A stretch of 26,708 nt of DNA from Purshia tridentata. Its lineage: Eukaryota > Streptophyta > Magnoliopsida > Rosales > Rosaceae. Position 1 is the stretch's first letter, and each line of letters starts with the position of its first letter. A program made the position numbers and the translations under genes. Of the stretch, positions 9,115-18,284 are shown in pieces. The notes under the pieces were generated by a model. It saw nothing but the letters and a program-made list of their open reading frames with translations, did not search any database and had not been told where the DNA came from. Where the stretch lies: the NCBI GenBank assembly GCA_003254885.1, contig QANT01007281.1, positions 1 through 26,708 of the forward strand, read 5' to 3'.

Positions 9115-10371
9115 CGAACAACTAGGGAACATACTCGTGTACTTTTGAAGAAATGTATCTTTATTATTATAAAGTTAGGAGATACTTTTAGTATTACAGG
9201 CTTCACAAAATTTTAAATTATCATAAATATCCTTTATTCAACTTAATAAATAATGAGATAATTATAAAATGTAAAAATTAAAATAAAATTTTAAAAATAA
9301 AAAAACCTACTACCTTAAAAAGTGGAGAGAGTAGTGATAATTTATAAAAAAATAAAAAAATATAAATATCACATAATATAAATTTTAATGGACATGTGCG
9401 GAGTACGTGCCAAAAGTCTAATATTTTGAAATTAAATAGTTAGCTAGGTTGACCTTATATTGATCAAATGTGTGGTCATGATTTACAATTGGTAACATAT
9501 AAATGTTCTTATGTTGTTAGAATGTTTGGCGAGATAACGTTACCCTATATATTTCATTCAAGGGTATAATGGAAAGTTTAAAAGAAAACTTTTAAAGGGC
9601 GTCAAGACAAAAATTTAGGTTGGTCAAACTTTTAAAGGGCGTCAAGACAAAAATTTAGGTTGGTCAAAATACAACCACTCGTATACTTTTGGTCATGTAG
9701 TTTGTCTTGATTTCCACTGAAGTCCACTACACTTGTGGCAACAGTTCGACAAACAAAAATTAGATGAAGTTGAGTTTTGGTTCTTAATTGCATACTAAAC
9801 CAAGCTACAGGGGTACAACTGCAACTTTTTAAGCTACAGAGATTGGAAAATATTTGTACTACATATACATTATAGTAAAAATTAAAGTTTAGTACTTCTA
9901 AAATTTATTATTTGAAAAAAACTTTTCTTTTCCTAAATAAAGCCCTTATTTTTCTGAATAAAGCCCTTGACAATTGCCTTATTAATGAAATATATCATTA
10001 TTTTTATTTTTTGAGGGTATAAGATACGGGTTCACCTCATACCTTCCTAACATATAGAATGAGATTGTAGAAGGTGCATATTAGATTTTGACTTTGAGAT
10101 TTTAGATAGAGCCAAAAATTTCAAAATTAAAACCTAATATAAAATTGACAAACTAGCGCTTGAGGAAGAAGTAAAACGTACTACCAAACATTCGAAATGG
10201 TCTTCGCTATGCTTGGTATGTCCAAAAAGAAAGAAACTAGTGGACCAATATTATGTAATATCAAAAGGTTATAATATTATTGGACTTTAGATAGAATTTT
10301 AAAAATCATAAGGTTTTAGTGAATAAATTGTAAAATTAAAGAACATGGATGGAAGTCTCCCTATATATATA
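9115..10371. other. AT-rich non-genic stretch upstream of the CNGC 3' half
   Basis: No exon of the ion channel gene was found here, although the missing S1-S4 exons should lie on this side. Apart from the 40-bp tandem duplication at 9586-9665, nothing was recognised. Confidence 0.55.
9586..9665. repeat. Perfect 40-bp tandem duplication
   Basis: The 40-bp block starting AAACTTTTAAAGGGCGTC occurs at 9586 and 9626 with no difference seen, which suggests a recent duplication or an assembly artefact. Confidence 0.9.
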
Positions 10372-10604
10372 TAGGGATTTTCTCAAGTGCAGATGTCTGC
10401 AAATTTTAAACTTTGCGGACGCGGACAGATGGTAGACAAAGGGCGGACAGAGGGTGGACAGTGTGTTGACACAGATGATGTGTTTGCAACAAGTTCTCAT
10501 GTGTTGCAGCAAGTTTGACAATTTTGTATCCACACATTGTCCACCTTTTGTCCATGTCCACAAACTTTAAAATTTGCAGACATTCTCTCTTAGAAAAGAC
10601 TGTG
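10372..10604. mobile_element. MITE with long terminal inverted repeats (about 230 bp)
   Basis: The left arm contains ATGTCTGCAAATTTTAAA (from 10392) followed by CTTTGCGGACGCGGACA. The reverse complement of the right arm reads the same ATGTCTGCAAATTTTAAA (ending 10583) followed by GTTTGTGGACATGGACA. The inverted similarity extends over about 50 bp each side. Both ends abut TA dinucleotide runs (TATATATAT), which could be the target duplication, so the superfamily is not fixed. Short open frames here are by-products of the repeat. Confidence 0.75.
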
Positions 10605-10702
10605 TATATATATAAAATATGTCCACACACTTTAAAAAAGATGCGATAATTTAATTTTTGTACTTCCGTCACAATTTTGCATTAACTAATTTATTGTTTT
10701 AG

Positions 10703-12773
10703 GTATTTGGAGCCTTTTGGTACTTTTTTTCTATTCAACGAGAGATAACATGTTGGCATCAGGCTTGCAGAAATACTCCAGGATGTACAGCTACTTATTA
10801 TTGCGATCATACTAGTAATTCAACAAATATCAGGATCCTAAATGAATTATGTCCTATAAATCCAGAAAATGCCACGTTATTTGATTTTGGAATATATCTT
10901 GATGCCTTCCAATCCGGGAGCACAGGGCAAAGAGATTTTTCAACAAAGCTTTTCTACTGTTTATGGTGGGGCATCAGAAATCTAAGGTTTGCATTAACTT
11001 AAGGTTTGCATAGATGCATGCATGTTGAGCTATATATTATATTTCTGCTTAAAATGATGAAAAATTTAGGTATCTCATATTTTAATTACTTGATCAATAT
11101 TTGCAGCAATTTTGGCACGAATCTCGAAACAAGTAGCTACATATGGGAAAATTGCTTTGCAATTCTCATTTCTATTATTGGCTTGCTACTATTTTTATAT
11201 TTCATCGGAAATGTGCAGGTAAGTTGATGATGAATCTCTATATTAATTGTGTTAATTACCATTAATTTCAGGGATCCAATCATCATGTGATGGGTGTACA
11301 TATATTTAAATCCAAAAAACAAATCATTTACTTAATTGCTAATAAATGCGTTAATTATATTTTAAGTATTCTCAGGAGAGGGAATTTAAATATGGAACAT
11401 CTTTCAATAAAATAAAGATAAATACCACTAAATTGATGAATAGAGAGTTGTTAATTTAATTATACTCATATGTGTAGATTAGTTTCTACACAAAACATAG
11501 CTATCATTTGCATTGGAGCCGGAAGTTTGATCATGCATTCTTTAAATGGTCAGAAAGTATATATAGTGGCATTAATTTGGCCGAGTATGTAGGATGGAAT
11601 GATAAAATTTTGAAATATTTTTGTAGTTTTGTCCCTAATATATGTTCATATTATTTAAATTATCCTTTTTAATGAATATATTATTTATCTTTTCTATGAT
11701 ATACTGTTTATCTTTAATTTACAGCCAATCAAAATGTTTAATACATATTTTCTTTTTGACCGACATGTTGATGTATATAGTATTTTTCGTTATATATGAG
11801 TAGCGATTTTAGATCGAATATTATTGATTATTATTGTAAAACAGACATATATCCAGTTGGCGGTAACAAAGACGGAGGGGATTAATGAGTTACAATCCAA
11901 GTTGATGAAGAAGAAGCTAATGTTAGAAGCGTGGATGGAAAGACACGATCTCCCTTGGTATATAAAAGAAGAATTATTCAGGAAACAAAACTCAGGAGAG
12001 AACTTGAAAGAAAACATAGACGTGAATGTGGATGTGAAGGGTCAACTCTCTATTCTTTCCCAAGCTCAAAAGGATCATACAGTAGTCCATCTTTGCATGA
12101 ATACATTAAAGAAAGTATGTTCCTCACTCATAAATAAACTTTCTATTAAAAAATTACAAACAAGGCAGGTAATTAATACATGTGAAATTATTAAAAATCA
12201 ACATGACCCAGTTAGTAATACATAAGATGGGTCTTCTTAATTACTTCTTAGTTACTTCTTAATTATTCATGACCAATGAATGTCAACTATATATTAATAT
12301 AGGTACCCATGTTACAAAGGAGAGACGAGCGAGTGTTGAAAAATATCTGCAAGTACCTGACGCCAGTGATCTACAGTGAGAATAGCTATGTTGTTCGAGA
12401 GGGAAAACCACTTGGCTTGATGCTATTCATTATAGATGGCACTATATGGACCTACAAGACTAATGCTGATAATGCTGGAAAAACAGAAACGAGTTCCTCA
12501 TCAATGATGATGATCAAGTGGCTTGAAAAAGGTGATTTTTATGGAGAACAACTTTTGAGTTGCTGCAGATTACCCAACTGCTCTTTGTCCCACCTTCCTA
12601 TCTCGACAGAAAATGTCCAATGTCAAACAAAAGTAGAAGCCTTTGCTCTCATGGCCAAGGACTTGAAAAACATAGTCTCTCAACCTTGGTGGGATTTAAG
12701 CACACCAATTGAAGAGTTGGCACCTCCCTGCGACACAATTCATCTTGAAATTAGAATTAATGCAGTGAAGTAG
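10703..12773 (+). CDS. 3' half of a plant cyclic nucleotide-gated ion channel gene (CNGC1-like), 4 exons
   Basis: Four exons, joined in frame, give 378 residues and a stop: 10703-10986, 11107-11218, 11845-12114 and 12303-12773. All introns are GT-AG (donors at 10987, 11219 and 12115). The product starts in S5 (FGAFWYFFSIQREITCW) and continues through a Cys-rich extracellular loop and the LFDFGIYLDAFQSG pore-helix region. It then has WWGIRNLSNFGTNLETSSY (filter), S6 (IGLLLFLYFIGN), the C-linker (TYIQLAVTKTEG, ...AWMERHDLPW) and the cyclic nucleotide-binding domain (VPMLQRRDERVLKNIC, IKWLEKGDFYGEQLL, QTKVEAFALMAKDL). Members are plasma-membrane Ca2+/K+ channels. S1-S4 are missing upstream, and no calmodulin-binding IQ region follows the binding domain. 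The filter reads GTN where CNGC1-type channels usually have GQN. The binding cassette has Cys where the family has a conserved Trp. It has no stop or frameshift but is a partial gene, probably non-functional alone. Confidence 0.85.
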
Positions 12774-13691
12774 GTAATGATATATATATCTTTGAAAACA
12801 AAAACACATGACTTCTTCACACACAAAAAACGTTTAAGAATTTCATTTGGGGTTCTTCAGAAAACTTTTGCTTCAATGTCTGATAGTAGTGGTTGTGGAC
12901 TATATATTGCTTTGTGGTTGTGGACTTTTGCCCAATCTTCACAAGTTCAAAGGCTAAGCCAGCAGGGACTATATATTGCTTTGTGGTTGGGTCAGAGAAA
13001 ATCATAATCAATTTTCTTGATACACATAAATCATGTTGTTCTTTTGGTTTAGTTTGGTAGTTGTTTGACTGGTTCATTGACTGCTAAGATGATTTTGAAT
13101 TCGTTATTATATGAGTAGTTTTGTGATTCTCTGATTAAACTTTGAGAAAAATATTTCTCTTAATTTTCCTAGTCTTGCTGCATTCACTAATGAGTTTTGT
13201 CCCTATTAAAATATATTGAGGCCTTAAATCTTTTCCTTTGTCCCTATTACAATGCATTAATGTTTTGGTTAACAATGTTACACTTACCACATTTTTATAC
13301 CATAATTTTATACCATTTTACGTGGCAATCTACATGGCATTTATGTTGACACTAAAAAAATAAAAATAAAAACCCTAAAAATATGAAAATACCCTATCCA
13401 GTACAATAATGCCAAATAAGATAGTATAAAAATTATGGTACAAAAATATGCTAAGAATAATATTATTGATTTTTGGTAAATAAATATAGTATGTAGAAAG
13501 AAAAAAAAGGAGAGGGCAAAGCCCAAAAAACTGAAGGCCCAGAGGCCGTACATTACAAGGCCTGCGACTACAAAAATGAAAACAGCCACCAGAAGCCGAA
13601 GTGAATTAATAAACAACTAGGAAGCTTAATTGATTGGGGGACATGACACCACGTACAGTTGCTAAAATAATCAAACAAAACATTTATGATT
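12774..13691. other. Non-genic stretch after the CNGC 3' half
   Basis: Contains a 24-bp direct repeat (GGACTATATATTGCTTTGTG...) at 12897-12920 and 12966-12989. On the minus strand, 13500-13616 has a GGCC-rich composition (TACGGCCTCTGGGCCTTCAG and similar) that resembles plant LINE 3' tails, but too little remains to call an element. The rest is AT-rich without coding signal. Confidence 0.45.
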
Positions 13692-14346
13692 GTAAAGCAA
13701 TTTCTTTGGAGGGTATTTAATAACTGTCTAGAAACTAATTTGAATTTGTATAAAAAGAAGCTTCTTGGGCAGCCATTGCGCCATATTTGTGGGAATGCCC
13801 CAGAATCTATTGAACATATTTTTTTTCTTTTGTCCCTTCTTCTTGGTTGATTTCATTTGGTTTGACTGTCTTGGATATAAAATTGACAAAGGTCGGATTT
13901 CTTTCTTTGATTCTTGGCTCTTGGGGGTTCTAGAGCAATGGGGAAATGACAAAACTTATTTGTTGTCTTGGATTTGCTTTATTATTTGGACCATCTGGAA
14001 GTTTAGATGTAGGGCAGTATTTCAAGGATATGTTCTTTATCCTGGGGTGGTAAGCAAAGAGAATAAAAGGGCTGTTTCTGAATTCTTTGAGGTAAAGTTG
14101 CAATGTGTGAAGCGAAAAGTCTCAGTTGATAGGTACTATGATTCTACTACAATTGCTTGGCACCCCCCTGATGGGGATATTGTGAAGATAAATGTGGATG
14201 GAGCTTGGCATAAGGTTTCAAAAAAGAGGCTTGCATTACTTAAGGTGATGCTTTATCTTTCACTGCTGATTCAGCCTTGATAGTTCAACCTAAAGCAATT
14301 AAAGTGGGGTTGGAATGTGCTCAAAGGAAAGGTTTCAATAAATAAC
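13692..14346 (+). pseudogene. LINE ORF2 C-terminal remnant: zinc-binding region and RNase H start
   Basis: Conceptual translation in shifting frames shows the end of a plant non-LTR (L1-type) retrotransposon polyprotein. First comes the RT-associated zinc-binding region (VKQFLWRVFNNCLETNLNLY, then HICGNAPESIEHIFF and CPFFLV). Next is a linker with SWICFIIWTIWKFRCRAVFQ. The start of an RNase H domain follows (WHPPDGDIVKINVDGAW, with the first catalytic Asp in VDGAW). After KVSKKR the domain jumps to a segment that in another frame reads ADSALIV and AIKVGLECAQRKGFN, so part of RNase H is deleted. A frameshift in the poly-T tract near 13820 and an Arg where the first zinc-ligand Cys is expected mark it as dead. 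It directly feeds the tandem array that follows. Confidence 0.8.
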
Positions 14347-17300
14347 TTTGGAATCTAATTCCCAAGAAGTTATTTCAACTCTCAACCTACTCACTGACAT
14401 ATTTGCTTGGCATCCCCCTGATTCAGCCTTGGTAGTGGAAGCTAAAGCAATTAAAGTGGGCTTAGAATGTGCTCAAAGAAAAGGTTTCAATAAATAATTT
14501 TGGGATCTAATTCCCAAGAAGTTATTTCAACTCTCAACCTATTCATTGGCATATTTGCTTGGCACCCCCCTGATTGGGATATTGTGAAGATAAATGCGGA
14601 TGGAGCTTGGCAGAAGGTTTCAAAAAAGAGGTTGGCATTACTTAAGGTGATGCTTTATCTTTCACTGTTGATTCAGCCTTGGTAGTGGAAGCTAAAGCAA
14701 TTAAAGTGGGGTTGGAATGTGCTCAAAGGAAAGGTTTCAATAAATAATTTTGGAATCTAATTCCCAAGAATTTATTTCAACTCTCAACCCACTCACTGGC
14801 ATATTTGCTTGGCACCCCCCTGATTGGGATACTGTGAAGATAAATGTGGATGGAGCTTGGCAGAAGGTTTCAAAAAAGAGGTTGGCATTACTTAAGGTGA
14901 TGCTTTATCTTTCACTGTTGATTCAGCCTTGGTAGTGGATGCTAAAGCAATTAAAGTGGGGTTGGAATGTGCTCGAAGGAAAGGTTTCAATAAATAATTT
15001 TGGAATCTAATTCCCAAGAAGTTATTTCAACTCTTAACCTCCTCACTAGCATATTTTCCCTCTATACTGGCATATTTGCTTGGCACCCCCCTGATGGGGA
15101 TATTGTGAAGATAAATGTGGATGGAGCTTGGCAGAAGGTTTCAAAAAAGAGGCTGGCATTACTTAAGGTGATGCTTTATCTTTAACTGCTGATTCAGCCT
15201 TGATAGTTCAACCTAAAGCAATTAAAGTGCGGTTGGAATGTGCTCAAAGAAAAGGTTCCAATAAATAATTTTAGAATCTAATTCCCAAGAAGTTATTTGA
15301 ACTCTCAACCACTCTTCTCAACCTACTCACTGGCATATTTGCTTGGCACTCTCTTGATTGGGATATTGTGAAGATAAATGTGGATGGAGCTTGGCAGAAG
15401 GTTTCAAAAAAGAGGCTGGCATTACTTAAGGTGATGCTTTATCTTTCACTATTGATTCAGCCTTGGTAATGGAAGCTAAAGCAATTAAAGTGGGGTTGGA
15501 ATGTGCTCAAAGGAAAGGTTTCAATAAATAATTTTGGAATCTAATTCCCAAGAATTTATTTCAACTCTCAACCACTCTTCTCAACCTACTCACTGGCATA
15601 TTTGCTTGGCACCCCCCTGATTTGGATATTGTGAAGATAAATGTGGATGGAGCTTGGCAGAATGTTTCAAAAAAGAGGCTGGCATTACTTAAGGTGATGC
15701 TTTATCTTTCACTGCTGATTCAACCTTGGTAGTGGAAGATAAAGCAATTAAAGTGGGGTTGGAATGTGCTCAAAGGAAAGGTTTCAATAAATAATTTTGG
15801 AATCTAATTCCCCAGAAGTTATTTCAACTCTCAACCTACTCACTGGCATATTTTCCCTCTGTACTGGCATATTTGCTTGGCACCCCCTGGTGGGGATATT
15901 GTGAAGATAAATGTGGATGGAGCTTGGAAGAAGGTTTCAAAGAAGAGGCTGGCATTATTTAAGGTGATGCTTTATCTTTCACTGCTGATTCAGCCTTGAT
16001 AGTGGAAGCTAAAGCAATTAAAGTGGGGTTGGAATGTGCTCAAAGGAAAGGTTTCAATAAATAATTTTGGAATCTAATTCCCAAGAAGTTATTTCAACTC
16101 TCAAACACTCTTTTCAACCTACTCACTGGCATATTTGCTTCGCACCCCCCTGATTGGGATATTGGGAAGATAAATGTGGATGGAGCTTGGCAGAAGGTTT
16201 CAAAAAAAAAAGCTGGCATTACTTAAGGTGATGCTTTATCTTTCACGGTTGATTCAGCCTTGGTAGTGGAAGCTAAAGCAATTAAAGTGGGGTTGAAATG
16301 TGCTCAAAGGAAAGGTTTCAATAAATAATTTTGGAATCTAATTCCGAAGAAGTTATTTCAACTCTCAACCTACTCACTGGCATATTTTCTCTCTGTACTG
16401 GCATATTTGCTTGGCACCCCCCTGATGAGGATATTGTGAAGATAAATGTGGATGGAGCTTGGCAGAAGGTTTCAAAAAAGAGGCTGGCATTACTTAAGGT
16501 GGTGCTTTATCTTTCACTGCTGATTCAGCCTTGATAGTGGAAGCTAAAGCAATTAAAGTGAGGTTGGAATGTGCTCAAAGGAAAGGTTTCAATAAATAAT
16601 TTTGGAATCTAATTCCCAAGAAGTTATTTCAACTCTCAACCTACTCACTGGCATATTAGCTTGGCACTCCCCTGATTGGGATATTGTGAAGATAAATGTG
16701 GATGGAGCTTGGCAGAAGGTTTCAAAAAAGAGGCTGGCATTATTTAAGGTGATGCTTTATCTTTCATTGTTGATTCAGCCTTGGTAGTGGAAGCTAAAGC
16801 AATTAAAGTGGGGTTGGAATGTACTCAAAGGAAAGGTTTTAATAAATAATTTTGGAATCTGATTTCCAAGAAGTTATTTCAACTCTTAATCTACTCACTG
16901 GCATATTTTCCCCCTGTACTTGCATATTTGCTTGGCACCCCCCTGATGAGGATATTGTGAAGATAAATATGGATGGAACTTGGCAAACGGTTTCAAAAAA
17001 GAGGCTGGCATTACTTAAGGGGATGCTTTATCTTTCATTGTTGATTCAGCCTTGGTAGTGGAAGCTAAAGCAATTAAAGTGGGGTTGGAATGTGCTCAAA
17101 GGAAAGGTTTCATTAAATAATTTTGGAATCTAATTTCCAAGAAGTTATTTCAACTCTCAACCTACTCACTGGCCTATTTTCCCTCTGTATTGGCATATTT
17201 GCTTGGCACCCTCCTGATGGGGATATTGTGAAGATAAATGTGGATGGAGCTTGGTAGAAGGTTTCAAAAAAGAGGCTGGCATTACTTAAGGTGATGCTTT

Positions 17301-17488
17301 ATCTTTCACTGCTGATTCAGCCTTGATAGTGGAAGCTAAAGCAATTAAAGTGGGGTTGGAATGCGCTCAAAGGAAAGGTTTCATTAAATAATTTTGGAAT
17401 CTAATTCCCAAGAAGTTATTTCAACTCTCAACTTACTCACTGGCATATTTTCCCTCTGTACTGGCATATTTGCTTGGCAGCCCCTGAT
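14347..17488 (+). repeat. Tandem array of LINE RNase H fragments, 250/263/271-bp units
   Basis: Taking TTTGGAATCTAATTCC as unit start, copies begin near 14347, 14499, 14749, 14999, 15271, 15534, 15797, 16067, 16331, 16602, 16852, 17122 and 17393; the last is truncated at about 17488. Each full unit holds the RNase H start (AWHPPD, VKINVDGAW) and the ALVVEAKAIKVGLECAQRKG helix with its catalytic Glu, followed by the ESNSQEVISTLN strand, in mixed frames. There are three length classes. The 250-bp form has one CATATTTGCTTGG. The ~271-bp form has an extra 21 bp (CATATTTTCCCTCTGTACTGG). The ~263-bp form has an extra 13 bp (around CCACTCTTCTCAACC). The first unit is only 152 bp. None of the unit lengths is a multiple of 3, so the array does not encode a repeat protein; the short open frames in it are incidental. 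Confidence 0.92.
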
Positions 17489-18284
17489 ACGGCATAAATA
17501 TGCTTATGCTGCATGTGCACTATTTTAAAAAAGTTATATTACCTTAATTGTTAAATCTTTCACTGGCAATTTCATACTTTTAGGGGGCAACATTCAGAAC
17601 ACTTTGATATTCAGATCAAAAATATCATTGGATCTATAATTATTTAGAGGATCATATTCAATATCCTTTGTAGATTCAATTGGTTTAAGCTATTTGGGAG
17701 ACCCTACCGATATCGAAGTGGCCGACGTATTAAGGTCAGGTCTTTAAATTATGATAATTATATATATAAAGTATAAACTAGTAAGGATGTTGTTATTCTA
17801 AGAAAACTAAGAATATTCTCTCTCGGTATCACTTGGCAATACATTTTTATAATTGGAACAATTGATGTTTAAGGTTTCTCTTTTAGAGTTATCCTTATAA
17901 AAAATCAGCCAAAGTAATAATTAGTTGATCATCCAAACTGTGCATACAATTACATTTCATCAAATAAAATTGAAATGATGTTGACTATAATAAACTTGCT
18001 AAACAGCTTTAAATTTGGCTAAATTTTTACAAAAGTGATTTTTGAATAATGTTCTAAAATATGAAAAGTTCCGATTATTAAATTGTAGGTCTAAAGATCA
18101 TGTTCTTACTTTTCTTAAAGTAAGGCTATTCTTCTTGACAAAAAAAAAAAAAAAAAGAAAGGCTATTCTTACTTGAAAATTTGCCTATAACAAACAAATG
18201 TATTACATGTATTAATTTATGGTTCTTTCACCAAAAAAAAAAAACAATAAAAAACAAAAGGATTATATGGTTTGACATAGTATA
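17489..18284. other. AT-rich stretch between the LINE array and the large solo LTR
   Basis: No gene seen. A short segment near 17690-17745 has one frame reading YLGDPTDIEVADVLR ending near a possible donor, but it is too short and isolated to support an exon call. Poly-A runs occur at 18141-18156 and 18232-18243. The last five bases (18280-18284) are the left target duplication of the next element. Confidence 0.45.

Noticed and set aside
10336..10672. Two overlapping minus-strand frames upstream of the CNGC exons
   Set aside because: They are contained in a MITE with inverted ends, so they reflect the repeat rather than a gene.
13341..13616. Hydrophobic 91-residue minus-strand frame
   Set aside because: No start context or homology was recognised, and it lies in AT-rich sequence with a LINE-tail-like composition. 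Phe-rich frames are common in such DNA.
14500..17058. Series of 61-68 residue open frames sharing WHPPD and INVDGAW, which look like a repeat gene family
   Set aside because: They begin at TTG rather than ATG, differ in frame from unit to unit, and are fragments of LINE RNase H in a tandem array whose unit lengths are not multiples of three.
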